From the NCBI RefSeq assembly GCF_963860125.1, contig NZ_CAWLFA010000001.1, positions 1,674,001 to 1,738,000 on the forward strand: 64,000 nt of DNA. The letters are read 5' to 3'. Below are positions 1 to 7,543 of this stretch, in pieces. Source of the stretch: Picosynechococcus sp. PCC 7002. Its GTDB lineage: Bacteria; Cyanobacteriota; Cyanobacteriia; Cyanobacteriales; MRBY01. Numbering within the stretch: the first letter of the stretch is position 1; every line of letters starts with the position of its first letter. The notes below the pieces were generated by a model. The model saw nothing but the letters and a program-made list of their open reading frames with translations. It had not been told where the DNA came from and searched no databases. The position numbers were made by a program, and so were the translations under genes.

Positions 1-767
1 CTAGGATGAAAGCTGGCTAAATGGCGCACATACTTCAGTTCCATGACGGGATCTTGCTGTCCTGCCAAAAAGTAAACCGGTTGGCCTAATTGCGCCACCA
101 ACTGCGGTAGGTAATGCACTTCTTGTTCGGTGGTTGTTTCGAGGAGAGCGCCGAGGGCGGCAGTGGCATCGGCCTGGAGAAAGTCATGAATTCTCTGTTT
201 TCCCCATTGTCTTGAGAGGGGACGATGCACCATTAACCGGGCAAAAAATAAGTCCAATAACGGTAAATGTTTCAGGAAGGGCCAACGGTTTTTGACGAGG
301 TTCTGGCCAGCATTGCGAAACTTTTCAAAGTCTTCTTTGAGATAAATGCCCCCCCCAGCATTGATACAGATAATTCCCCGCACCCGTTCGGGACAAATGG
401 CGGCCCCCCACAGAGCAATACTCCCCCCTAGGGAATGACCCACAAGCCAAACGTTTTTGAGGTTGAGGGTGTCGAGTAAATGTTGGAGATCGGTGCCGTA
501 ATCTTGGAGAGTGTAGCCTTGGTCTGGGTAGCGATCGCCTTGGGTCTTCGCGGCAGATTCCCCAAAACCTCGGAGGTCGTAGGCGAGACAGGCATAATCT
601 TGTTTTAAAAGATCAATGAGGGGCTGCCAATAGGCGCGACTCAGGAGCCAACCATGGATAAAAACAAGAGTGGGATATTCGGTCTCTTCTCCGGCAGGAT
701 CTGCGGGGCGATCGCTGGGGGTAAAGTCATAGGCATGGAGCACATTGCGAATTACCGTTGTTGCCAT
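1..767 (-). CDS. alpha/beta hydrolase, C-terminus beyond window
   Basis: The frame is open from an ATG at 767 to the window edge, giving 255 codons, so the C-terminus is missing. An oxyanion-type HGW motif lies near residue 38 and the nucleophile elbow GHSLGGS is intact, so the catalytic serine is present. A GQQDP segment close to the truncated end fits the position of the acid. This is the alpha/beta-hydrolase fold; the substrate cannot be read from the sequence. The gene lies 86 bp downstream of the minus-strand gene at 854-1576 and could be cotranscribed with it. Confidence 0.85.
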   Translation of the reverse strand, partial: MATTVIRNVLHAYDFTPSDRPADPAGEETEYPTLVFIHGWLLSRAYWQPLIDLLKQDYACLAYDLRGFGESAAKTQGDRYPDQGYTLQDYGTDLQHLLDTLNLKNVWLVGHSLGGSIALWGAAICPERVRGIICINAGGGIYLKEDFEKFRNAGQNLVKNRWPFLKHLPLLDLFFARLMVHRPLSRQWGKQRIHDFLQADATAALGALLETTTEQEVHYLPQLVAQLGQPVYFLAGQQDPVMELKYVRHLASFHP

Positions 768-853
768 AAAGTCTTGTTACCAATGGGCTCACATTTCGAT
801 CATTTTTATATTTTACCCAAGAGCGTTCTCCCAGGTTGCCCTGTCTAGGGACA

Positions 854-1576
854 TCATGAAAGGTGCAACAGGCGATCGCGCACATTACTCGCAATCCGTT
901 GACCTAAATACTCAGGAATCGCACTTTCATTGGGGCCAAAAAGATACAAAATCAGCCTTGCATTGCCGCGCCAAGACACCAAATTCGCATTAATCACTAA
1001 CAAATCTTCCTGCCAAATCGCATACATGGCCCGGTATAACAAACCTTCCTGCCCCTTAGCTTCGATGATTAAAGTCGGCAGATGGAAAACAGGGTCAATG
1101 TAAAATTCCGTATGCACCTCGGCGAGCCCCTCTGCAAAATCAAACTCGACGGCCAACATTTCCTCTACTTCAAAGCGCCCAGCCAGGGCTTCCCGCACCG
1201 CTCGACAGACGTTTCCGGCGGTATTTGGGGCGAGGGGCTGATTATTGCGATCAAGACTAATTTTAATAAAAACGAGCATCGGCGCTTGGATCTGCCCATA
1301 CAAACTGAGGCTATGGATCTTCAAACCGTAGGCTAAGAGAATGCCGAAAATATCACTTAAAAGAAAAGATTGGTTTCGGTAGGCAAACTGGAAGATGCTC
1401 CGGTTGCCTTCGGGATTAATCTCAACAATCGGCTTCTTGGCCCGGTAGAGCTGGTAGGCTAACTGGAGATTTTGAAATTGCGCTTCGCTACTGACGAATT
1501 GTTCGTAAAATTCGGGAAATGAACGGTTGAAACGTTTCAGTAGATCTAAATTAGAAGATTTGAGGGTGGCGGCCAT
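854..1576 (-). CDS. conserved cyanobacterial protein with ACT-like segments
   Basis: A 240-residue soluble protein with no signal peptide or membrane helix. Two stretches, about residues 75-110 and 165-220, look like the beta-alpha-beta core of ACT-type regulatory domains as found at the end of GlnD/uridylyltransferase-like proteins, for example LLYRAMYAIWQEDLLVINAN. No catalytic motif is visible. The ATG at 1576 faces the divergent acetyltransferase gene across about 230 bp. An amino-acid or nitrogen-sensing role is only a guess; I do not recognise a named family. Confidence 0.6.
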   Translation of the reverse strand: MAATLKSSNLDLLKRFNRSFPEFYEQFVSSEAQFQNLQLAYQLYRAKKPIVEINPEGNRSIFQFAYRNQSFLLSDIFGILLAYGLKIHSLSLYGQIQAPMLVFIKISLDRNNQPLAPNTAGNVCRAVREALAGRFEVEEMLAVEFDFAEGLAEVHTEFYIDPVFHLPTLIIEAKGQEGLLYRAMYAIWQEDLLVINANLVSWRGNARLILYLFGPNESAIPEYLGQRIASNVRDRLLHLS

Positions 1577-1805
1577 AGTTAATGGGGGGCAGTGGGGCTA
1601 AAGATACTCAACGATAAAGACGATGATGCGTTTGTGATCTCCGAATAACCCTTATTTTCTACAGTGTACTCCAGGAATTTTGCTCTTTCTGCTCCCTAGT
1701 GCCCCGGCAGCCCACAGTCAGCCTTCGCAAAAGATCTTGTAAGATTATCAAGAATATTTATTTGTCATGTCCTGCGACTTCATCCGAGGCGATCGCCCCC
1801 ATAAA

Positions 1806-2318
1806 ATGAGCATGGGTTTCCTAAAACGACTATTTAATCCCACCGTTGATGTTCCAAATGTCCAGATCAGTGATTCACAACTTGAGTCTGCTGGCCAACC
1901 GCGTATTTTCTTTAGCCTAGATCGCGACCTAGATCTCTACGAACTAGAAGAACTCTGTGATCAAGTCGGTTGGGCCAGACGCCCGATTCGTAAAGTCCGC
2001 AAAGCGATCCAACATAGCTTTCTGGTGGTCACCGTCTGGGAAGTGCGCAATAGTAAACGGCGGCGTCTCATTGGGTTTGCCCGGGCCACCTCTGACTGTG
2101 CCTTCAATGCGACGGTGTGGGATGTGGTGATTCATCCCCAGTTCCAGAGCCAGGGTTTAGGTAAAGGCCTGATGCAGTTCATTATCAAAAAACTGCGAGA
2201 GTCAGATATTAGCAATATTACGCTTTTTGCTGATCCCCAGGTGGTGGAGTTTTATCGGCGGTTGGGTTTTATCCTTGATCCAGAAGGGATTAAAGGGATG
2301 TTTTGGTATCCAAGCTAA
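1806..2318 (+). CDS. ycf52: GNAT acetyltransferase, Ycf52/NSI-like
   Basis: A GNAT-fold acetyltransferase of about 170 residues. LYELEELCDQVGW, the WDVVIHPQFQSQGLGKGLM acetyl-CoA loop (Q-x-x-G-x-G/K) and the ending FYRRLGF...GIKGMFWYP are typical of the Ycf52 family. That family is encoded in red-algal plastids and, as NSI/GNAT2, in plant chloroplasts, where members acetylate protein lysines. I chose ATG 1806 because the upstream ATG at 1767 would add 13 codons running through a HIP1 site and has no ribosome binding site; ATG 1812 is also possible. It stands alone upstream of tRNA-Pro. Confidence 0.85.
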   Translation: MSMGFLKRLFNPTVDVPNVQISDSQLESAGQPRIFFSLDRDLDLYELEELCDQVGWARRPIRKVRKAIQHSFLVVTVWEVRNSKRRRLIGFARATSDCAFNATVWDVVIHPQFQSQGLGKGLMQFIIKKLRESDISNITLFADPQVVEFYRRLGFILDPEGIKGMFWYPS

Positions 2319-2349
2319 AAATGATTTCGCAAACCGCCTGCAGCTAAGT

Positions 2350-2355
2350 TATACT
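2350..2355 (+). promoter_or_regulatory. -10 box of tRNA-Pro
   Basis: TATACT lies 16 bases before the first base of the mature tRNA, leaving room for a leader of about 10 nt. No good -35 hexamer is visible at the expected distance. Confidence 0.5.
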
Positions 2356-2371
2356 AGCTAAGGTATTTCAC

Positions 2372-2445
2372 CGGGATGTAGCGCAGCTTGGTAGCGCGCC
2401 TGCTTTGGGAGCAGGATGCCGCAGGTTCAAATCCTGTCATCCCGA
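2372..2445 (+). tRNA. tRNA-Pro (UGG)
   Basis: A 74-nt cloverleaf. The acceptor arms CGGGATG and CATCCCG pair over 7 bp and the discriminator is A2445. The anticodon stem CCTGC/GCAGG encloses TTTGGGA, whose anticodon TGG is at 2406-2408. The T arm GCAGG-TTCAAAT-CCTGT is standard. CCA is not encoded, since the sequence continues with TTTTTT. The T-rich run and the AAGTTTTAAAACTT palindrome just downstream may help termination. Confidence 0.97.
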
Positions 2446-2612
2446 TTTTTTAAGTTTTAAAACTTTCTGGTGGCGATCGCCGCCATTAATTTGACCATCC
2501 CAGGTCAGCCAAGACACTTCAATCAAAAGCCTAGATCGCCCCAGAATAATTGAATTTTTTGTGTTAGAGTCGAAGTCGTTGGCCAGCCTATGCCGATACT
2601 TTTCTATCTGCA

Positions 2613-2756
2613 ATGGAACTTGAGTATAAACATTTACGAAATGGAACTCCAATTTACGGAGTCACGTCTCTAGAATACATTGATAAACTGCAACATCCGT
2701 CATCCATGGGAGACCCCAGTTCATCTAGATCATGGCGTAGACTGCCGCTTTTTTAA
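2613..2756 (+). other. possible 47-codon small ORF or gene remnant
   Basis: This frame lies in the 408-bp stretch between tRNA-Pro and the Tic22-like gene. The ATG frame reads as protein-like in its middle (NGTPIYGVTSLEYIDKLQHP). It has no recognisable ribosome binding site and uses TCA, AGA and CGA codons that are uncommon in neighbouring genes. It may be a small gene, or a decayed fragment. I do not recognise it. Apart from this and the promoter at 2788-2816 I see nothing else in the gap. Confidence 0.25.
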
Positions 2757-2787
2757 TGGGGATTTCTAAGACGTAAACCAAAGTATT

Positions 2788-2816
2788 TTGACGGCTTATT
2801 TTTTTAGGATTAATTT
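2788..2816 (+). promoter_or_regulatory. sigma70-type promoter of the Tic22-like gene
   Basis: TTGACG at 2788-2793 and TAATTT at 2811-2816 are separated by exactly 17 bp. Transcription would start near 2823, about 30 nt before the ATG at 2854. This argues against reading the gene from the TTG at 2788, which would lie inside the -35 element. Confidence 0.55.
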
Positions 2817-2853
2817 TTCTAATCTTGCAGTTATTTTGTTTGAGGTTTTATTT

Positions 2854-3696
2854 ATGAAAAGTCTGGTTCGTTTGGGTCAAAAAGCCCTACTGATGGGCAC
2901 GGTAATCGCCGGAACAATCTTAGGTGTTAATGGCAGTGTGTTGGCGCTCCCTGAGGCAGCCGTCGTCGAAAAGCTCCGGCCAATTCCGATGTATATGCTG
3001 ATCAACGACGAAGGGCAGCCCATTTTTGCGACAGTCACCGACCAGAATGGTGGCGAGTCGGGGGTTACGGGCGTTTTTGTGAGTCTTTCGGATGCTGAAA
3101 ACCTCGTGGCGGCCCGCCAAACAGAATCGAAAAGACTCCTCGATGCGGAACGGGCAAAACCCAATGCCGATCCCCAAATTGTCGCTGAACTAGAAGCTCA
3201 AGCGGCCCTGTGGCAAGAGGCTAATGTTCTTCCCATCGGTTTAGATAAGATCTACCAGTTTGCCCAAAGCGATGAAGCAGAAGATTTGACCTTTAAGTTT
3301 TTGCCGACCATGGCGCAGTTAAATGCGGCGGCCCAAGTGACGCAACAGGAAAACTTCCCCGGTGTGCCTTTATTTTTCCTCTCGATTCAGGAAAAGGATG
3401 CCAACGGACAAGATATTGTTTCTTTCCCAACTCTGGCAGGGGATGACAACAATGGCAACGGTGAGATCCCTGTTTTCTTTGAAGTGCAGCCGATTCTTGA
3501 GCAATTAGATGCTTTCCCGGAAGATGAAGAGCTGAGTATTAATGTAATGCCCCTTGAGGTATTTATCGCAAAACTGCTCGATGAGGATCTACCCGCAGAG
3601 GAGCAGGAATTTTTGGAGTCGATGACCCTAATTCCCTCGACGGAATCGGCCCAGTTGATCCAAGCTGTCATTGAGCAGCAACGGCAACAACAATAG
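2854..3696 (+). CDS. Tic22-like protein
   Basis: A 280-residue secreted protein of the Tic22 family. The N-terminus MKSLVRLGQ is basic and is followed by a hydrophobic segment and an alanine-type cleavage region (SVLALPEAA). Family hallmarks follow: PMYMLINDEGQPIF near the mature N-terminus, then GVFVSLSDAE and PLFFLSIQE. Plant Tic22 acts in chloroplast protein import; cyanobacterial relatives are periplasmic or thylakoid-lumen proteins linked to outer-membrane biogenesis. A GAGGT ribosome binding site 7 nt before ATG 2854 supports the start. prmC follows after 21 bp and may be cotranscribed. Confidence 0.85.
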   Translation: MKSLVRLGQKALLMGTVIAGTILGVNGSVLALPEAAVVEKLRPIPMYMLINDEGQPIFATVTDQNGGESGVTGVFVSLSDAENLVAARQTESKRLLDAERAKPNADPQIVAELEAQAALWQEANVLPIGLDKIYQFAQSDEAEDLTFKFLPTMAQLNAAAQVTQQENFPGVPLFFLSIQEKDANGQDIVSFPTLAGDDNNGNGEIPVFFEVQPILEQLDAFPEDEELSINVMPLEVFIAKLLDEDLPAEEQEFLESMTLIPSTESAQLIQAVIEQQRQQQ

Positions 3697-3717
3697 GGTA
3701 TTGGGAACGGTTGATTC

Positions 3718-4593
3718 TTGAGTGAGATTATTGCGGCTCAGGATTTAGTACGGTGGCGACAGTGGGCCAAAACCCAGGCGATCGCCACCGATATTTCTGT
3801 TGAGGAAGTGGATTGGTTTCTCCAGGGGCTGACCACTGTGGATCGGTTGAGTTTGTGGCTGGGGATTCGGGAAGCTGTGCAGAGTCAGGTGTCTTTGGTT
3901 GAACTTTCACGACTCTGGGAACGGCGCTGCCAAGAGAAAATCCCGGTGCAATATCTCGTCGGGAAAACGCCCTGGCGCAATTTTGAGCTAGTTGTTTCTC
4001 CTGCGGTCTTGATCCCTCGACCCGAAACGGAATATTTAATTGATCTGGCCCAGGCGAGTCATCGTGATTTACACGCAGGTCATTGGATCGATCTAGGAAC
4101 GGGCAGTGGGGCGATCGCCTTGGGTTTGGCCGACAGTTTTCCCAACGGAAAGATTCATGCCGTTGATCAGAGTGCCGCCGCCCTTGAGGTCGCCCGAAAA
4201 AATGCGATCGCCTACGGATCACAAGATCGAATTCAGTTTTACCATGGCAATTGGTGGGAACCGCTGCAACACCTACGGGGACAGGTGACGGGTATGGTCT
4301 CGAATCCCCCCTATATTCCCGCTGCCCTGCTGCCGGATTTACAACCAGAGGTTTATCGCCATGAACCCCATAGCGCCCTTGATGGGGGCATGGATGGGTT
4401 AGCGGACCTACGAATTTTGGTAAATGAAGCGCCGGACTATCTTATTTCTGGTGGCATTTGGCTCGTTGAACTGATGCGTGGCCAGGGGGAAACGGTGGCG
4501 CAATTACTCGCAGACAATGGTCATTACACTCAAATTCAGATCATTCATGACTTTGCTGGGGGCGATCGCTACGTATCTGCTCAGCGCAAGTAA
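3718..4593 (+). CDS. prmC: peptide chain release factor N5-glutamine methyltransferase
   Basis: A 291-residue HemK/PrmC enzyme that methylates the GGQ glutamine of release factors RF1 and RF2 with S-adenosylmethionine. The N-terminal helical domain contains PVQYLVGKTPW. RPETEYL, the SAM loop DLGTGSGAIAL and the catalytic NPPYIP motif follow in order. The start is an unusual TTG at 3718 in the 21-bp gap after the Tic22-like gene; no in-frame ATG near it would keep the whole N-terminal domain. Confidence 0.95.
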   Translation: MSEIIAAQDLVRWRQWAKTQAIATDISVEEVDWFLQGLTTVDRLSLWLGIREAVQSQVSLVELSRLWERRCQEKIPVQYLVGKTPWRNFELVVSPAVLIPRPETEYLIDLAQASHRDLHAGHWIDLGTGSGAIALGLADSFPNGKIHAVDQSAAALEVARKNAIAYGSQDRIQFYHGNWWEPLQHLRGQVTGMVSNPPYIPAALLPDLQPEVYRHEPHSALDGGMDGLADLRILVNEAPDYLISGGIWLVELMRGQGETVAQLLADNGHYTQIQIIHDFAGGDRYVSAQRK

Positions 4594-4604
4594 ATATTAG
4601 TTTC

Positions 4605-4624
4605 ATCGTGATCAGAGTCACGAT
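4605..4624. promoter_or_regulatory. CRP-type operator upstream of the prepilin genes
   Basis: ATCGTGA-TCAGAG-TCACGAT is a perfect inverted repeat with 7-bp arms. Its core GTGA-N6-TCAC matches the cAMP receptor protein consensus TGTGA-N6-TCACA in 8 of 8 core bases. It lies about 124 bp before the first prepilin gene. No T-run follows, so a terminator for prmC is less likely. In Synechocystis the CRP homologue SYCRP1 controls a minor-pilin operon, which makes this position plausible; binding here is inferred. Confidence 0.55.
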
Positions 4625-4747
4625 AGCTTGCTTTAGGAAAACTTAATTTTAATTTGGGCTAGATATTTACTCTAGGACGGGAATACTCATTTTAGATAAG
4701 ATAATAATAGTCGGTACTATGGGTTGCATCAGGATTAGGTGCGCGCT

Positions 4748-6370
4748 ATGAAGTTTTTTCTCTTCCAAGCATGGTTAAGAATACGGCGACGGAGACTTAA
4801 CTCTCAGATTAATGAGGATGGCTTTGTTTTGCCATTAGTGTTTGGGATCGGACTATTCATGCTTATTGTTGGGGCAACAATGATTTTCCGAAGTCAGGAT
4901 GATCAAACTACGGCGATCGCCCAGCGTGAAACATCTTCTGGTTTAGCGGCAGCAGAAACGGGGATTAACCGGGTCTATAATTTTCTCACTGCAAACCGTG
5001 TTTTTTCCCAATATCCATCAGATGATAGCCTCACTTCCTACAGTTGGCAGAATGGTCAAACTTGGGAAACATTAGTTCTTAATGCCAGTACCAATCCAGT
5101 GATTGTTGATCAGTGTCTAACAGAAACTGCTATTGATGAGTCTATTGATGAACTAGAACGATATATTGACGATGTATGGGTAAATGTCGATGAAAATCGA
5201 CCAGAAGAAGGGCAATTTCAAGTAGTTAGTTATGAATATGTTGGTGTCTCCAAAGATGAAGAATCAGATATTGATGCAGGCATTCTTATTGGGCGCGGTC
5301 TTCTCCAAGTGAAGGGACGAGTAAATACCGACAGTGAAGATGATACTGGTGATAATGAACTAGGCACTGCAGTCAGTTCTGTTTATGTAGAAATTCCAAT
5401 TCTCAAAAACCAGCCTTCTATTCAAGGTGTTCCTGGACTCTGGACTTTTTCTCCTTATCTAGCCGGAAATCAAAAAGTAGAAGGAGATATTATGATTAGC
5501 GGCATTACTGGCTCAGGCTGTGACATTTTTGCCGATGGAGTCATCGAAGACTTAGAAGATGCCATCGTTGGTCCGGGAGAAGTGATTCCTGCCCCAGGTC
5601 TTCCCTTTCCAAGTGTGCCTCCTCTTCCGGCTCTAGCAGATCGTAATGAGCTTGCCGCTATCAATGGTAATGGCCTTGATTTGACGTTCCCTCGCTCAGG
5701 AGATAAACATATTCTGCGAACTATCAATGGCGTTCCGACTGAAGTTTATCACTACAATATCGGTACTGCCCCTGATGGCTCAAAAAGTCCTGTGAGTATT
5801 AATCTAGGGGGCAACGGACGCATTACGGTGCGGACGGGAACAAAAACAGTTTCAGGACAAACCCGTCAGCAAATGGTTATTTTTCATGCAAATGGGAGTG
5901 TCAATATTGGCGGGAGTGCTTCCATCCGCCACTTAGAAATGAATACTGTCAATGCAGCCCAGAACAAATCCTTTTTCCAGCTCTATGGCAAAGGAAATAC
6001 GGGAACACCCGCTGGGTCATTTGCAACTCCCGACTATTACCTTTGTATGAACGGGACTCCAGAGTCGAGCTACTTTGTTTTGGGGCCTGACTACACCTAT
6101 GGTGTAAATGGTGGTGGTGGAGCGGAAGCAACCATTTATGGCACAGTTTGGGTAAAGCAAGTTTCTAACAGTGAACTTACCCTACTTGATGGTGCCACTC
6201 TCCCTTGTGGGTCAAGTTCTAACCAAATTATTGTTAAGCAAGAATTGACTGCTGATGACCTTGTAGAAGTGGAAGCCATTCTTGGGGAAGCGCCAATACC
6301 AGAAGGCAGCAATCCCAATCCGCCTATTCTCCGACCTTTTATCAATTGGAGACGTTTACCCAATGGCTAA
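4748..6370 (+). CDS. PilX/HpsA-like pilus-associated protein
   Basis: A 540-residue protein. The N-terminus has a basic stretch (RIRRRRLN), then a single hydrophobic helix (FVLPLVFGIGLFMLIVGATM) after a Gly, followed by FRSQDDQ and the AAAETGINRVYN segment. This is the pattern of PilX-type and HpsA-type proteins that join the type IV pilus or pseudopilus assembly path. The long remainder is Gly/Asn-rich and probably extracellular; I recognise no enzyme motif in it. ATG 4748 is preferred over GTG 4739 because AGGT lies 7 nt upstream. It is the first of four close genes and overlaps the next by 8 bp. Confidence 0.7.
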   Translation: MKFFLFQAWLRIRRRRLNSQINEDGFVLPLVFGIGLFMLIVGATMIFRSQDDQTTAIAQRETSSGLAAAETGINRVYNFLTANRVFSQYPSDDSLTSYSWQNGQTWETLVLNASTNPVIVDQCLTETAIDESIDELERYIDDVWVNVDENRPEEGQFQVVSYEYVGVSKDEESDIDAGILIGRGLLQVKGRVNTDSEDDTGDNELGTAVSSVYVEIPILKNQPSIQGVPGLWTFSPYLAGNQKVEGDIMISGITGSGCDIFADGVIEDLEDAIVGPGEVIPAPGLPFPSVPPLPALADRNELAAINGNGLDLTFPRSGDKHILRTINGVPTEVYHYNIGTAPDGSKSPVSINLGGNGRITVRTGTKTVSGQTRQQMVIFHANGSVNIGGSASIRHLEMNTVNAAQNKSFFQLYGKGNTGTPAGSFATPDYYLCMNGTPESSYFVLGPDYTYGVNGGGGAEATIYGTVWVKQVSNSELTLLDGATLPCGSSSNQIIVKQELTADDLVEVEAILGEAPIPEGSNPNPPILRPFINWRRLPNG

Positions 6371-6872
6371 TTTCTGGTCGCTACTGTTGTATCTAAATCG
6401 GCGACAAGACCGAGGATTTACTTTCATTGAAGTCCTTGCAGGAATTTTAATCGCACTGATCTTTACTCTAATTGCAACTCAGGCGATCGTGATCGGTACA
6501 GTGTTTAAAGTTCGAGCACGCAGAATTAGTGAAGCCACTAATGTTATCCGCGCCGATCTCGAAGAATTGCGATTTTTATCCACTTCTGCAAATCCTGAAA
6601 ATATTAATAGCCAGTTAATTCAACTCTGTCGTCAAAGCTTCTCCACTGCCTTTATTAATTCTTTTGCTAGCACTTTGCCTCCAGTAGATTCTCCCGTTAC
6701 TCTTCTCAATAAAAGCTATGAGTTACGCCGAGAAGAAAGCTATCCCGAATGGAATGTCCTTCGCTTAAGTTACTCTGTCAGAGATACAGATAATCCCAAC
6801 GGTGTTGTCATTGCGGAGCTACAGGCAGAAATCACTCCGGAAGCATCTACTGAATGTCCTTGGATTAGATGA
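6363..6872 (+). CDS. prepilin-like protein (PilV/HpsB type)
   Basis: A 169-residue minor pseudopilin. The class III prepilin signal is DRG followed by FTFIEVLAGILIALIFTLIA, with Glu at position +5 of the predicted mature protein, so cleavage and N-methylation by PilD are expected. The remainder has the helical stalk of this family. Two cysteines (LCRQ and TECPW) may form a disulfide. The start ATG overlaps the stop of the preceding gene, implying translational coupling. HpsB assignment rests on order and overall shape and is tentative. Confidence 0.75.
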   Translation: MANFWSLLLYLNRRQDRGFTFIEVLAGILIALIFTLIATQAIVIGTVFKVRARRISEATNVIRADLEELRFLSTSANPENINSQLIQLCRQSFSTAFINSFASTLPPVDSPVTLLNKSYELRREESYPEWNVLRLSYSVRDTDNPNGVVIAELQAEITPEASTECPWIR

Positions 6873-6890
6873 GGAAAAACGAATAACTTA

Positions 6891-7433
6891 ATGATTAATC
6901 AACCATGCATTGTTCCCGCTGAAAAAGGCTTTACGCTAATTGAACTCCTTACAGGGATGTTGATTGTGGGGATTCTAGCTTCAATTTCAGCCCCTAGTTT
7001 CTTGGGACTCGTCAATCGTGGTCGAGTGAATGAAGCGCTTAATCGTACTCGAGGCGCTCTTCAAGAGGCACAGCGAGAAGTTATTAAAAAAAGCAATACT
7101 TGTAATCTTACTTTTAGCCCATCCGGTCAGACTGTCAATATTACCGGAGGATGCTTAGTTACTGGCCCCAGAGTAATGTCTCGAGTAACCTATCGTCATA
7201 CCCTTGCTAATAACGACCCTGCTAATGTCATCGAATTAGATTTTAAGGGTGTGCCAGTAGAGGATAACTTTAATGATGGTCAAGAAGTATTTGTCTTTCG
7301 TGGAAATGGAAACTATGAACGCTGTTTGGTTATCTCGCGGGCTTTGGGATTAATTCGTGTCGGCACCTATAATACATCTGGAACAAGTGACACATCCACT
7401 GACGCAACTAAATGTATTACAGGTCAAGTATAA
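6891..7433 (+). CDS. GspH/FimT-like pseudopilin, first copy
   Basis: A 180-residue protein with the prepilin motif EKG followed by FTLIELLTGMLIVGILASISAPSF. A GspH-type stalk (RGRVNEALNRTRGALQEAQREVIKKS) and a beta-rich tail with four cysteines follow. Such proteins prime or cap the pilus or pseudopilus. It lies 18 bp after the HpsB-like gene. It is clearly paralogous to the gene at 10200-10724: both share GRVNEA, QREVIKKS/QREAIKKS and an ending with YERCLVISRALG or YKRCLVVSSFIG. Confidence 0.85.
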   Translation: MINQPCIVPAEKGFTLIELLTGMLIVGILASISAPSFLGLVNRGRVNEALNRTRGALQEAQREVIKKSNTCNLTFSPSGQTVNITGGCLVTGPRVMSRVTYRHTLANNDPANVIELDFKGVPVEDNFNDGQEVFVFRGNGNYERCLVISRALGLIRVGTYNTSGTSDTSTDATKCITGQV

Positions 7434-7543
7434 AATGAAAACTCTATTACAATCTAAATAAAGCTATTCCGATTAGTTTTAGATTTTACCCATAAAAACT
7501 ATTTTGCAATCATCATTTTCTTTCCTTTTGAGTCTCCTAAACC

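Noticed and set aside
2437..2652. 71-codon minus-strand frame after tRNA-Pro
   Set aside because: It overlaps the last bases of the tRNA, uses a HIP1 site in frame and has no ribosome binding site; the residues do not look like a folded protein.
4605..4624. Reading the inverted repeat as the prmC terminator
   Set aside because: No T-run follows either arm, and the symmetry matches a CRP operator better.
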